From positions 33,951,288-34,015,287 of the forward strand of contig NC_079519.1 of the NCBI RefSeq assembly GCF_000801105.2: 64,000 bases of DNA, written 5' to 3'. Positions 12,999 through 25,018 of this stretch are shown in pieces. The translations under genes were made by a program, and so were the position numbers. Under the pieces are notes generated by a model that made no database searches, was not told the origin of the DNA, and saw nothing but the letters and a program-made list of their open reading frames with translations. Every line of letters starts with the position of its first letter. Position 1 is the first letter of the stretch. The stretch is from Raphanus sativus. Lineage: Eukaryota > Streptophyta > Magnoliopsida > Brassicales > Brassicaceae.

Positions 12999-14497
12999 AA
13001 AATTACAAGAGCACCTTCGTAGCTTTCTAAAGTTTGAAAGTGGAAGATTCTTTTTCATTCGAGTGAGAAAATTACTTCATTGGCTAAGAAATAAAAAAAA
13101 TATTAGAGATGAAAAGGGAATAGGAAAGGAAAATCCCTATTGGGATCCCAAGTGTATATAGTTTTCAGTGATTTTAATATTTTTAGTTTAGGTTTATGAA
13201 ATGTAGAGAATTAAATTTTGGGAGCAATACGAAAACAGGTTATATAATTTTTAACGTGTATGTAAGCTGGCTAGTCCGTTAATGAGACTTTCCCTCCTTT
13301 TGTTGTTATTTCTCTCAAATTGTAAATTATTTTGTTATATCAATGCAGTGAATAAAATTACGGAATGCTCAAAGAAAATATCCAACAAAATTTGCATTAG
13401 TCAGTAAATATTTTCTTTTATCTCTGTCCGTAAATAATAATTGAGTAACTAATTTTATTAACTTCTTTGATCACACACTAAAATATTAACTAAATTGCAG
13501 GACTGTTGTGAGTAACCACTTTATCAAGTATGAATAACAAAATTTTCACTGCACTACCAATAGTTTTTGGGAATTTCAGATAGCTTGATGTTAAACGACA
13601 CAAAATAAAGAATGTAACTCACCTTTTTAGTTTTGACATTTGTAGTACAGAAGAGAGAGATCTGAGATCATGTAAGAATATATTGATACATGAGTCGACC
13701 AATATAATCACGGCCAATAGTTTACCATTCACTTGTTTACCTTTATTTTATGGTTCTACCATTCACTTGGTTACTTGTGTAAAACTTTGATTATTAGATA
13801 ATATACTAGTAAAATAGCTGGTCAAAAGAATTCAATGCATTTTTGTGAAAAGTAGATGCCAAATCGACGACTGTTGGATTTAGCTAGTTTTAGAATTGCT
13901 TAAAGCCGATTTTCTAATCTTTTTCACGGACGACTAACTGATTCCATTCTGATCTTTTTTTTTCACCGGAGACTTTGATCATGAGTCGTGAATTATGAGC
14001 TAATTCGGTCAATGTGATTATATTTTGTTTATATTTTAATTGCTGCACATATGCTAATTAGATTACTATTATAATAATTCTTGAAAATATGCTGCCGTAA
14101 ATTCTGATTTTCAACATGTATTTTCTCAAGTAAAGTCGATTTCTAGTTTACAAAAAAAAAAAAAGTAAAGTATTTCTCGTAAATAAATATTGAAATGTTG
14201 AACACGTCATTTTACTAGCGGATCGAAGCACATACTACTCTAGGTTTCACTAAAATATTATCAATTAAGTGAAATATTGCTTTCTAATGTTTACTCTAGT
14301 TACTGTTCCAACAGAAAAAATACACACTTATCTTTACTCTAATAATTGCTAGAATAATTTGCAAAAGAAAAAAAAAAGAATTGCTAGAATAACATACATC
14401 ATTTACTTTATTTTTTTCTTTTATATTTTATTCTAGTTTATCCCGTTTCACCTCTTATTTTCATCCCTTTTTTTGATAAAGAAAACAACCTTGTTTA
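12999..14497. other. CYP707A3 3' region and intergenic DNA
   Basis: Holds the probable 3' UTR of CYP707A3 (the first 200-300 bp) and then AT-rich DNA without a recognised gene or element. It ends at the GTTTA target duplication of the Copia element (14493-14497). Confidence 0.6.
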
Positions 14498-14805
14498 TGT
14501 TATAAAATAACTTGCAATTTTATAGTATCGAAAAATTTAAATAAGAGTGAAATTTTATACCCGCAGAAATAAAAGAACACTGATATAAGTATAATAACGA
14601 GAGAGAGAGTAAGTTATATGAGGAAGAAGAGAATGGTGTAAAAGTGCGTATTACAATCGATCGAAACAATCGTTTATATAGAAGTAAAAAGAGAAAGTTA
14701 CTGTGTGTGCATAGTGGCAGTGGGCTCCACATAATTTACTTCACACGATCATTTTCAATGATCGGTGCTTCCTTTGTTGACATCCTATTTTTCACGTTTA
14801 TAACA
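14498..14805 (-). repeat. Copia 3' LTR
   Basis: A 308-bp direct repeat of 20500-20807 with TG and CA ends. For the minus-strand element it is the 3' LTR. It directly follows the polypurine tract, which reads AAGGGGGAG on minus (plus 14806-14814). Confidence 0.95.
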
Positions 14806-14951
14806 CTCCCCCTTGGAGACCAGTGTCACTATCTCTTCTTGCTTAACGTTTTTGTTGTCTCGTTAAAAACCTTTCCAGGAAAACCCAATGGAAAAAAACC
14901 ATAGTAAGGTAAAAAGAGTACAACCACGTAAGCTCCCCCTCGGATGAGTAG

Positions 14952-17900
14952 TCATAGATCATTCCGATGACGCATTCCAATGTTATGAACATGTTTTCTG
15001 AATACCGAAGTAGGAAGTGATTTAGTGAAGAGGTCAGCTGCATTGTCGCTTGATCGAACATATCTTACTTCAATCTCTTTCTTCTTCTCGAGCTCTTGAG
15101 TGTATGAGAAGAACTTCGGATGAATATGCTTCGTTCTATCGCTTTTGATATATCCTTCCTTTGTTTGAGCAACACATGCCGCATTATCTTCATATAGAAT
15201 AGTTGGTTCCGTATTTTCGTCAATTCCACTGCTTGAACAGATATGTCGGCTTATTGATCTTAGCCATACACATTCTCGACTTGCTTCATGGAGTGCGATG
15301 ATCTCAGCATGATTTGAAGAAGTAGCCACGAGTGTCTGCTTTTGAGAACGCCAAGATATGGCAGTGCCTCCAATAGTAAAAACGTATCCCGTTTGTGATC
15401 TAGCTTTGTGTGGATCTGACAAATAACCTGCATCTGCAAAACCAATCATTTGACCCTTTGAATTTTTAGGGTAAAATAGACCTAAATCAATGGTCCCTTG
15501 AAGATAACGAAAGACATGTTTAATTCCATTCCAATGTCTTCGTGTGGGGGATGAACTGAATCTTGCTAAAAGATTGATGGCAAAAGATATATCTGGTCGA
15601 GTACAATTTGCAAGATACATAAGAGCTCCAATTGCACTTAGATATGGAACTTCGGGACCAAGTATTTCTTCATTTTCTTCGGATGGTCGGAATGGATCAT
15701 TTTCAACATTAAGTGATCTAACTACCATCGGGGTGCTAAGAGGAGTTGCTTTATCCATGTTAAAGCGTTTCAATACTCTTTTGGTATATGTAGATTGATG
15801 TAGAAATATACCCTTTTGAGAATGCTCAATCTGTAAGCCTAGACAATATTTTGTCTGTCCGAGATCTTTCATCTCAAATTCTCCTTTTAAATAATCTGAT
15901 GCCTTTTGTATTTCTTCTTGAGTTCCGATAATATTAAGATCATCAACGTACACCGCGATTATCACAAATCCGGTTGTAGTTTTCTTTATGAAAACACAAG
16001 GACATATAGGATCATTTGTGTATCCTTCTTTTGTTAAATGCTCACTTAGACGATTGTACCACATACGTCCTGATTGCTTTAAGCCATATAATGATCTTTG
16101 CAATTTTATTGCACATAACTCTTTAGGTTTGGAACTTAAGATTTCTGGAATTTTAAATCCATCTGGGATTCTCATGTAGATATCAGTATCTAATGATCCA
16201 TATAAATATGCCGTAACCACATCCATGAGACGCATCTCGAGATTTTTATCAGCTGCTAGACTCATCAGGAATCTAAAAGTGATTGCATCCATAACAGGAG
16301 AATATGTTTCCTCATAATCAATTCCAGGCCTTTGAGAAAAACCTTGGGCTACGAGACGAGCTTTGTATCTTGTAATCTCATTTTTTTCATTTCGTTTTCG
16401 GACGAACACCCATTTGTATCCAACAGGTTTCACATCTTTGGGTGTGAGCACAATAGGTCCGAATACGTTTCGTTTGTTAAGGGAATCTAGTTCGACTTGA
16501 ATTGCATCTTTCCATTTCATCCAGTCATGTCTCTTTTGACATTCATATACAGACTTTGGTTCTGGATCTTCGTTTTCTTCATTTATTTCTTGTGCTAAGA
16601 GATATGAGAAAACATCATCAATGTCATCCATCTTATTTCGTTTCCATATCTTTCCATTATGGATGTAATTGATAGAAATCTCGTGATTTCCTTCAGATTC
16701 AATATGTTCTCTATTGTCGTTAGATTCACAATTTTCTTCTTCCAAAATATTTTCTGTTATTTTGGGAGTATCATGCTTTTCACCTTCCTTACGTTTCCTA
16801 GGAACTTTATCTTTCGAACCAATAGGTCTACCGCGTTTCAAACGTGTTCCTGATTCACGTGTATCAACTGCCGCTCCATATTTTTGTGGTATTTCAATAC
16901 GAGCAGGAGTATTTGCAGCTGGTATGTGTGATTTAGTTACCATTTTGGTATCAGCAAATGCATCGGGTAATTGACTTGCTATATTTTGTAACTGCATGAT
17001 ACGTCGAACTTCTAGTTCTGATTGTTTCGTAGGAGGATCAAGGTGTAATAAAGATGGCACATTCCATTTGATTTCCTTTCCTACTTGATTATTGTCTCCC
17101 CCTAGGGTTGGGAACTCTTTCTCATTGAAATGACAATCGGCAAATCGTGCCGTAAACACATCACCAGTTTGTGGTTCTAGATATCTTATTATTGATGGAG
17201 AATCATAACCAATATATATTCCTAACCGTCTTTGTGGTCCCATCTTTGTACGTTGCGGTGGTGCTATTGGGATATAAACTGCACAACCAAAGACTTTTAG
17301 ATGAGAAATATTTGGTTTTCTACCAAACGCTAACTGTAATGGGGAATATCTATGGTACGCACTGGGTCTTATCCGAATGAGTGCTTCTGCATGCAGAATG
17401 GCATGTCCCCATACAGAGGTTGGAAGTTTTGATCTCATGATCAATGGCCTTGCAATTAATTGCAATCGTTTAATTAGTGATTCTGCCAAACCGTTTTGTG
17501 TATGAACATGAGCAACTGAGTGCTCTACTTCAATCCCTGATACCATACAGTAATCATTAAATGCTTGGGATGTGAATTCACCAGCATTATCTAATCTAAC
17601 TCTTTTAATTGGATGATCAGAGAACTGAGCTCTTAATTTGATTATTTGAGTTAAAAATCTCGCAAATGCCATATTTCGAGATGATAATAGGCAAACATGT
17701 GACCATCTACTCGACGCATCGATTAATACCATAAAGTAGTAGAATGGTCCACATGGTGGATGTATTGGTCCACAAATGTCACCTTGGATTCTTTCTAAGA
17801 ATTTTGGTGATTCTTTATCAATTTTGGTTGGTGATGGTCTTATGATTAATTTCCCAAGAGCACATGCAGCACATGTCATTTTATTACTTTGATATAGATC

Positions 17901-18458
17901 TTGGGTTTTCATTGAATGACCATGTGAACTTTCAATGATTTTTCGCATCATTGTAGTGCCTGGATGACCAAGACGGTCATGCCATAATGTAATATCTTCT
18001 GGATTTCTTTTGACCACAAGGTTTGATTCTATCGCATTAATATAAGTCTGATGTAATCCAGAAGGAAGTTTTGGAAACTTTTCCAGTACAAGATTTTTGC
18101 CTGATTTTTCAGAAGTTATATACATATACTTCTTTCCATTCTCAGTTGCAGACTGAGTTTCATATCCTTGAAGGTATATATCTTTGAAACTCAACAAATT
18201 TCTCTTTGAATTTGGAGAATACAAGGCATTGTTTATGGAAAACTTTGTTCCATTAGGCAACATAAAGTTTGCTTTGCCAATTCCCTCGATCAAATCCGTA
18301 GGACCTGATATTGTGTTTACAGTCATTTTTGCTGATTTTAAGTTAGAGAAATATCTCTTATCTTTCAGAATAGTATGTGTTGTACCACTATCTGGAATGC
18401 AAACTTCTCTGCCAATTTGCTTAGTTGTTGTTCCATTATCCATTTCTGTAACACACAA
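14952..18458 (-). CDS. Copia pol: protease, integrase, reverse transcriptase, RNase H
   Basis: An uninterrupted ORF of 1,168 codons. In order from the N-terminus: aspartic protease motif IPDSGTTHTILKD (about residue 20); integrase zinc region with HDRLGHPG; catalytic-core segments DASSRWSHV and RLDNAGEFTS; the SRIL-like linker; RT with the catalytic box YVDDLNIIG; RNase H with FADAGY, SSNHAEIIALHEAS and YEDNAACV; and a C-terminus ADLFTKSLPTSVFRKHV typical of Copia. No internal stop is present. A gap of about 200 bp separates it from the end of gag, so it would need splicing or its own start. The ATG at 18458 is simply the first in frame. Confidence 0.95.
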   Translation of the reverse strand: MCVTEMDNGTTTKQIGREVCIPDSGTTHTILKDKRYFSNLKSAKMTVNTISGPTDLIEGIGKANFMLPNGTKFSINNALYSPNSKRNLLSFKDIYLQGYETQSATENGKKYMYITSEKSGKNLVLEKFPKLPSGLHQTYINAIESNLVVKRNPEDITLWHDRLGHPGTTMMRKIIESSHGHSMKTQDLYQSNKMTCAACALGKLIIRPSPTKIDKESPKFLERIQGDICGPIHPPCGPFYYFMVLIDASSRWSHVCLLSSRNMAFARFLTQIIKLRAQFSDHPIKRVRLDNAGEFTSQAFNDYCMVSGIEVEHSVAHVHTQNGLAESLIKRLQLIARPLIMRSKLPTSVWGHAILHAEALIRIRPSAYHRYSPLQLAFGRKPNISHLKVFGCAVYIPIAPPQRTKMGPQRRLGIYIGYDSPSIIRYLEPQTGDVFTARFADCHFNEKEFPTLGGDNNQVGKEIKWNVPSLLHLDPPTKQSELEVRRIMQLQNIASQLPDAFADTKMVTKSHIPAANTPARIEIPQKYGAAVDTRESGTRLKRGRPIGSKDKVPRKRKEGEKHDTPKITENILEEENCESNDNREHIESEGNHEISINYIHNGKIWKRNKMDDIDDVFSYLLAQEINEENEDPEPKSVYECQKRHDWMKWKDAIQVELDSLNKRNVFGPIVLTPKDVKPVGYKWVFVRKRNEKNEITRYKARLVAQGFSQRPGIDYEETYSPVMDAITFRFLMSLAADKNLEMRLMDVVTAYLYGSLDTDIYMRIPDGFKIPEILSSKPKELCAIKLQRSLYGLKQSGRMWYNRLSEHLTKEGYTNDPICPCVFIKKTTTGFVIIAVYVDDLNIIGTQEEIQKASDYLKGEFEMKDLGQTKYCLGLQIEHSQKGIFLHQSTYTKRVLKRFNMDKATPLSTPMVVRSLNVENDPFRPSEENEEILGPEVPYLSAIGALMYLANCTRPDISFAINLLARFSSSPTRRHWNGIKHVFRYLQGTIDLGLFYPKNSKGQMIGFADAGYLSDPHKARSQTGYVFTIGGTAISWRSQKQTLVATSSNHAEIIALHEASRECVWLRSISRHICSSSGIDENTEPTILYEDNAACVAQTKEGYIKSDRTKHIHPKFFSYTQELEKKKEIEVRYVRSSDNAADLFTKSLPTSVFRKHVHNIGMRHRNDL

Positions 18459-18661
18459 TTAATATTAATAAAGAAAATAAATTTTCATAAGTAAACATTA
18501 TATAATTATACATTGATTATAAGCACACACACTTATACATTAGACTATAATTATACATTAGTTGTTTCGAAAAACAATTTTATTCTAGAACTGAAAATAC
18601 ATAATAGTAATAATAATTTATAACATCACTGGCATTATTGGGCTTGATTACTATAAGCATT

Positions 18662-19668
18662 TTAATTATCTTGATGAGTGGCCTCGTCGACATCGTCCAT
18701 AAAGTCAGAAGACTCAAGGTATGTAGATGTTGTACCCTCGAAGTGCTCATTGAGATTAACTTCCTTTGCTTTGCCTTTGATGGTTTCTTGGTACAACTTA
18801 CATAGATGCTGAGGAGTTCGGCATACTTGAGACCAATGCCCCTTCGATCCACATCTGTAACAGACGTTCTCGTTTTTACGAGTAGGGTTTTCTTGGGCTT
18901 CATTCCCTTTTCCACGATTGGATCGATTCCATGTGTTGGATCCCCTTCCTCTTGGGTTGTAACTCCTTTCATTACCACGATTAAATCGATGGCCACGACC
19001 ACGACCGTGACCACGACCACGACCACGATAGGAAAAATTTCCTCTTTCCGGATTTTTTACATCCGTCGCATTCACCTCAGGAAATGCTTTGGTTCCCGTG
19101 GGTCGGGTATTGTGATTTTTGATAAGGAGTTCATTATTTTTCTCCGCTATCATGAGCGCTACAGCGAGTTCAAAGAACCTCGTGTATCCACGGTTTCTGT
19201 ATTGTTCTTGTAGAACATAATGGTTTTTGTGGAACGTTTGGTAAGTCTTCTCAAGCATTTCTGCTTCCGTTACGGGCTTACCGCAATATTCTAATTGCGC
19301 CGCTATCCTTAATATAGCGGAATTGTACGTTTCCACCTTTTCAAAATCTTGAAATCGTAGGTTCGCCCACTCATCGAGTGCATGGGGAAGGTTATTTTCT
19401 TCTGGTTATCAAACCTCTCCTTTAGGGCTTTCCAAAGATCTAGAGGATCTTTTACCCTCGCATAGTCATGCGTAAGATTTTCATCTAGGTGTTTTCTCAG
19501 AAATATTACGGCCCTAGATCTTTCGTGAGAAGCTGATTTATTCCCTTCTTTTATTGTCTCGAGTATTTTCTCCGAGTCTAGATGAAGCTCCATATTAGTT
19601 ATCCATGCCGTGTAATTTGCCCCAGTTATTTCCAAAGCCGGAAACTGGAGTTTTTCAATATTTGCCAT
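18662..19668 (-). pseudogene. Copia gag with a frameshift
   Basis: The nucleocapsid-type protein starts at MANIEKLQFPALE (19668). The first frame runs to about 19391 and has gag signatures such as YTAWITNMELHLD and DPLDLWKALKERFD. A one-base loss near 19391, just after NQKKIT, moves the reading to a second frame that continues through ETYNSAILRIAAQLEYCG to the zinc knuckle CYRCGSKGHWSQVC and stops at 18662. Between them is an Arg-Gly-rich basic stretch. The frames overlap at 19309-19336. The first frame alone ends in unrelated residues, which is why I call it a lesion rather than programmed frameshifting. Confidence 0.85.
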
Positions 19669-20113
19669 TTCTGAATTTCCAAGACACAAAATAGTAAATT
19701 TTATTAGAATTTTATAATATTTAAAATGAACCGTTTACATTAATCATGCAAGCAATTACAAATAGAAATAGTGTATAGAAAAGTAAACCGATATTCATCG
19801 TAAATTCCCCCGGAGCAAATTCTCCAACGAATAAACCGTAAATAGATACACAAATTAGAATTGCAACTAAAATCAAAAACGCGCGAATCATCTTTCTTGG
19901 AATGAAAAACCGGAGGAGAGCGATTTGAAAATATTTGAGAGATAATGAAATGTTTGGATGAAGAAAATGAGTGAAGTATGAATGTATTTATAGATGTAAA
20001 AATACTGTTCATAGCCGTTGTAAAAAGGTAAATTTTTGAATTTTTTTTCTTTGTGACCGTTGGGGTTAAATCGTTAAATCGAAAAACAGTTTGAAAATAT
20101 CGTAATAATCAGT

Positions 20114-20132
20114 CAATCAATTTTAGTAAATT

Positions 20133-20168
<36 letters not shown>
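20114..20168. repeat. (TA)n microsatellite in the Copia leader
   Basis: A run of about 15 TA units lies between the gag start and the 5' LTR, in the untranslated leader of the element. Confidence 0.8.
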
Positions 20169-20170
<2 letters not shown>

Positions 20171-20487
20171 TTATATAGGTGAGCAAACATTTGTATAATA
20201 AAATTAATATAATACACAAATAAATATTAATCGTATTATGGTGATAGATTAATTTATATTTTAATATTGAATAAATTTTGCGGCGGCACAGCCAAGCCAA
20301 ATGATAATGGTGTAATTAACAATCAAGGTTTATTAACGAGGCGACATACCGCCCGCATTAATATAGATAAATAATAGTGAATTAAAACAAACACTATAAA
20401 ATAATAAACAATAATATAGGCGGTATACCGGCCATTATAGCAGGGTAAATATGATACATATAAACTTTACCGAATTGCAGAGTGATA

Positions 20488-20499
20488 GTGCTGATAACA
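20488..20499 (-). other. Copia primer-binding site
   Basis: Directly next to the 5' LTR, minus reads TGTTATCAGCAC. This resembles the initiator-Met tRNA-complementary site TGGTATCAGAGC used by most Copia elements, with substitutions. Confidence 0.75.
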
Positions 20500-20807
20500 T
20501 GTTATAAAATAACTTGCAATTTTATAGTATCGAAAAATTTAAATAAGAGTGAAATTTTATACCCGCAGAAATAAAAGAACACTGATATAAGTATAATAAC
20601 GAGAGAGAGAGTAAGTTATATGAGGAAGAAGAGAATGGTGTAAAAGTGCGTATTACAATCGATCGAAACAATCGTTTATATAGAAGTAAAAAGAGAAAGT
20701 TACTGTGTGTGTATAGTGGCAGTGGGCTCCACATAATTTACTTCACACGATCATTTTCAATGATCGGTGCTTCCTTTGTTGACATCCTATTTTTCACGTT
20801 TATAACA
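20500..20807 (-). repeat. Copia 5' LTR
   Basis: A 308-bp LTR, the pair of 14498-14805. The one difference I noticed is GTGTGTGTATAG here versus GTGTGTGCATAG in the other copy. It would hold the element's promoter. Confidence 0.95.
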
Positions 20808-22650
20808 GTTTAGACCACTAGACTAAGAAAAGTTTTTATTTTCACCCCATTTTATTCTAACCAGACCAGTCACACACTGAGAGTATCTTTACTCGATATC
20901 TTTGTTGCATACTGTATTAGAAAGATAATAGCATTCTAAAGTATTAGACATATTTTTCTTTTTAACTGATTATGAATAATAAACAGTCTGTCTAAGTGCA
21001 GAAGTGACTGTACATAACTATATATATTTGTTGATTAGTAGGCTGTAACCCACGTTTTAGCAATTAATAGAATAAATAATTTGATTAACCAAGGACAAAT
21101 GAAAACACAACATACCCGCCAAAAATATCTAATCAAGAATAAACAATTAGAAATATATTTAATTCATCTGGATAGGCAGGTTCATGAAATTCATACAATT
21201 ATTTGTATACTAATGTTTTTTTTCCTTTTGATGTTCCGCACGATAAAATCCTAATAACGACCAAACTAGAATTTGTAGACAATATGGATACAGTTCTGAA
21301 TTTATAACGTTTTTTGAACCATTTTATACATTAAAACAATGGTAACCAATAGCATTGTGTTAAGATCATAGAGTTAATACAATATTAACATAGTAGAAAT
21401 TCATAAAAGATTACAATAGTTGCAATTTAAAAGAAGCTTTTTAATAGAAAATTTAGTTAGAAAACGAAAATCACAATCCAACAAGTCTTATAGATTATGG
21501 ACACGTCTTCTTGAGACATGTTTTTTAATTATTGTCCGGTATTTTTTACAACTTTTTCTTTAGTATAGAAAGTCCATAAAAACCACCACAGTGGCAAGTG
21601 ACAAATCCATTCTCCACCATTTACATCTTAATCTAGTTTAGGTTCAAATTAACCCACATTCGACTAATAATATGAAAAGAAAATAGAGAATTTGCATTCT
21701 CTACCCACACGTTTATGCCACATGTTCGCCAAGTGTTGACGCATGAGATGGAGAACATTGGACACAAAATATGCAAGAAATAAATGATGTACCCCGAGCT
21801 CCGCTGCCAAACTTGTCATGGAGCCACTGTAAGCCCTTCCGTAGATTTTAACCCACATAATTCAGTTGAAGTTTGAGTGAGATCAACTGAAGAAAGAGGC
21901 CAAAAAACTGAAAATGTGTATTTTAACTTTTTATTTTATTTTTGGGTGTAAATGTGTATTTAAACTTGATCCCATCTCTATCTGAAAAGAGCATTGTAAA
22001 TTATTTTTTTTGAAATATAAACTTGTTCTAGTGCTATTTGGTGAACCATTTTTTTTCTTGAAAAACGATATTTTATTTGATAAAGAAGTATATTATTATT
22101 TTGTTGTTCTGTATGTTAACAAGAAATATGTTTCATGTAAAGGGTAAATAAACATTTCGTTCTTGGTTAGACATAGATTAATTCTTTACCCTTGACATGA
22201 AATATACATGTATATATAAAAAATAAACTATTATGTAGAAAACTTGCAAACACTTTTGATTCATCACAATCTTTCAGGTTATTGTCATAAAACATCGTAG
22301 GAAGTAACTTAACATACTTTTCCAAAGTCTTTGTCCTAATTGAATTAGTGAACCGAAATACTCCTTGTGGACCGGGCTGATCCAATAATTACTGAAATCA
22401 AAAAAAACAATTGTTAGCTTAAAGACAATGGGCCTCGGAAAGGCCCAAAAAGTCTCAAAGATGGACCAACGGCACAGCGATCTCCCCCCACCTTTAAAAC
22501 CACGACGGAGACGAACTCGAGCCACGACGGTTCCGAGACAGAGAAAGAGACGAGAGATTTTTTTTCAAAAAATTCAACATTTGTAAACAGGAGCGAACCC
22601 TAACCGATTCTCAATCTCTCCCACTTCTCCATCGTTCCTTTTCCGCTGAA
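20808..22650. other. Intergenic DNA between the Copia element and DCP5-L
   Basis: No gene was recognised in the first 1.6 kb. The last ~200 bp (from about 22430) is GC-richer and includes the 5' UTR of DCP5-L, with CTCTCCCACTTCTCC just before the start codon. Confidence 0.6.
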
Positions 22651-24155
22651 ATGGCGAGTGAGAGTTCCCAATCTCCCTCCCCGTCGCCGTCGCCGTCGCC
22701 ATCTCCGTCGATGGGCGACACGTTCGTAGGAAGCTTCATCAGTCTAGTTTCGAACTCCGAGATCCGTTACGAAGGCATTCTCTACCATCTCAACGTCCAT
22801 GACTCCACGCTAGGTCTAAAGAACGGTACGGATTCCAAAAAACCTAATCGCGATTTCTCGTATTCTAGGTTTCGCGAAACGCAGATTTACATGTTCATGC
22901 TTGTGTATTCGTGACCTTGGAAGCTAAGTAGATCTTTTGTGTTGAATGATAATATACTCTTGTTGTGGTGCTTCTTGAATGGTTTCGTTGCAGTTAGATC
23001 TTGTGGAACTGAGGGGAGGAAGAAAGATGGGTCGCAAGTTCCGCCGTCTGATACTGTTTACGATTACATTCTTTTCCGCGGAAGTGACATTAAGGTTACT
23101 GTTCCAAGCTCTTTACCTTCTTCTTATACATTTCACTAACTCATTATTTAAAACTTGTTTTGGTATATTCAGGATCTGCAAGTGAACCCTTCTCCATCTC
23201 CACAACCAAGACAGGAGATTCAGCGTGAACAAGACGTTAATCAGGTAAAGGCGATGGATAATGATAGCTGTATGTTTGAACTATCAGATTGAATGATTTT
23301 CTTCATTGTTCTTGTTTACAGACCTCTCATGCTAGGCCAGCTATGAGCTCCCCGCCTTCTGGTTATGGTTTGGGGAGAGGAGGTCAATGGTTGCATACAA
23401 CACCTGCTTTGAGTAGTAAACCAGTTCCTGCTACACAGCATTCATCTGTTCCTTTAGGCTTCCAGCCTCCTCCACCTAATGCTGGAAGCTTGATAGAATC
23501 TCCAGCAAGCCTTATTGGTTCAGGCAATAGTAACGCTGGTCTGTCTATGCCCATGCCTTCTTTTGTGCAAGGAAACAAACTACCTTCCACTAGTGTCCCT
23601 CCTGGTATGATGCACCAGGAAGTTTCATCATCCTCTACGAAGCTCAATGATCCTCAGATTTTAGATATGTCTGCTTCACCGGTTATGGGATTAGTTGATG
23701 ATACATCACAGGTTGTTACTCCTACACCCGACGTTGTTTCTAGTCAAGCATACTCTTCTAACCCTTCTCCCCTTGGTCAAGCACAGCACCATACTCCACC
23801 TGGACTTGCTTCTTCACCCTCCAACCTTTCTGCTCCATATATTCAGAACAGTTACCCCATTGCACCCCAGGCTGTTGGTAATGGTGTCTATGACTCTCTT
23901 TCTAACCATCATAACCGATCGATACCTTATAACATACCAGCTATGACTTCTCACTCAGCTCCTGTAGTTCCTGGTCGGTTTTCGAATTCGCCCCAGTCAT
24001 TTTCTGATATGAAGCCATTACTACAATCTAGGCAGATGGTCGATAGGGGTCAAGAGATGTTTGTTGCAACTAACCCGGTATCAGTGGGTGTGCCATCTCG
24101 AAGTCTTGCTACCACATATCAAGCGCCATTGCTGCCTCTTGCGGCTACAGCTCAT

Positions 24156-24202
<47 letters not shown>

Positions 24203-25018
24203 TGCTTTTAGCTCTGTTTCTGATCATCTGATGTTTTCTCATAATCATCGCACCTATGCATGACTTCTCATGGCTACTATGCAGTTTCATGATTACATTA
24301 TATAGCTGCTAAATGTGTCCTTCTGGTTCTAAATGTGTTGCAGTCTGGGATCCCTGGTTCCAGGAATGAGTTCACTGAAGAGTTTGATTTTGAGGCAATG
24401 AACGAAAAGTTCAACAAAAGTGAGCTATGGGGTTTTCTCGGTAAAAACAATCAAATCAATCACAGGGAAGAAACTATAGTTGAGCCTAGCGAAGAAGGGA
24501 AGGCAAAGGTGTGATTCTCAAGCTCTTGACGTTACCTTAGTGAATATGATCTTATATATGATGTTTCAAGTAGCAGTTAACATTATTATTTGCTTTGTTG
24601 CAGCCTGCTTATAACAAAGATGACTTTTTCGATACAATCTCGTGTAATCCCCTTGACCGTGTAGCAAGAAGCGGACAACAACAACTAGACAGCCGGTTTC
24701 CGGAGCATATGAGACAAAATCCTGAGGTTTGTTTCATCCTTTCTAATATTCACCAACCAAAAGTTGTGAAACTTTTCATCCTTAAATTGCAAAATAGTGT
24801 TTATTTGATGGACCTTTTTGTTCTTATTTCAGGCATATGGTAACCATTTTCAAATGCCACTTCAACCACAACCGGGCCAGGGTGCATATCTCGCTGCACA
24901 GACCAATTACAGAGGCGGATATGATAATAATAGTAATTACAACAACAACTACCACTCAAATTCGGGTTATGGTTACTACTCAGGTGGGAGAGGCCGAGGC
25001 AGAAACACTCATTTCTGA
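22651..25018 (+). CDS. DCP5-L: DCP5-like LSm14/Scd6 family protein (mRNA decapping, translational repression)
   Basis: A cytoplasmic P-body protein of the LSm14/RAP55/DCP5 family. Seven exons: 22651-22825, 22994-23094, 23173-23244, 23322-24158, 24344-24508, 24604-24726 and 24833-25018, giving 552 residues. After a low-complexity Ser-Pro run (residues 8-20) comes the LSm14 domain ([20 protein letters not shown] to [17 protein letters not shown]). Then a long Ser/Pro/Gln-rich linker; an FDF motif ([20 protein letters not shown]) that in the family binds DDX6-type helicases; an FFD-type box DDFFDTIS; and a Gly/Asn/Tyr-rich RGG tail ending [11 protein letters not shown]. It reads closest to At5g45330 (DCP5-L), which agrees with the adjacent CYP707A3. 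No lesion was seen. Confidence 0.93.
24159..24198 (+). repeat. (CT)n microsatellite at the DCP5-L exon 4 splice donor
   Basis: About 19 CT units start immediately after exon 4, so the donor reads CAG|GTCTCTCT. The donor lacks the usual GTAAG context. Confidence 0.9.

Larger units (their letters stand above)
14498..20807 (-). mobile_element. Full-length Ty1/Copia LTR retrotransposon
   Basis: A 6.3-kb element on the minus strand, flanked by a perfect 5-bp target duplication GTTTA (14493-14497 and 20808-20812). The 308-bp LTRs begin TGTTATAAA and end TTTATAACA, and differ at one base that I noticed. A primer-binding site TGTTATCAGCAC lies next to the 5' LTR, and a polypurine tract next to the 3' LTR. 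The order is gag, protease, integrase, RT and RNase H, which defines Copia. Pol is open, but gag carries a frameshift, so this copy is probably not self-sufficient. The near-identical LTRs imply recent insertion. Confidence 0.97.
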
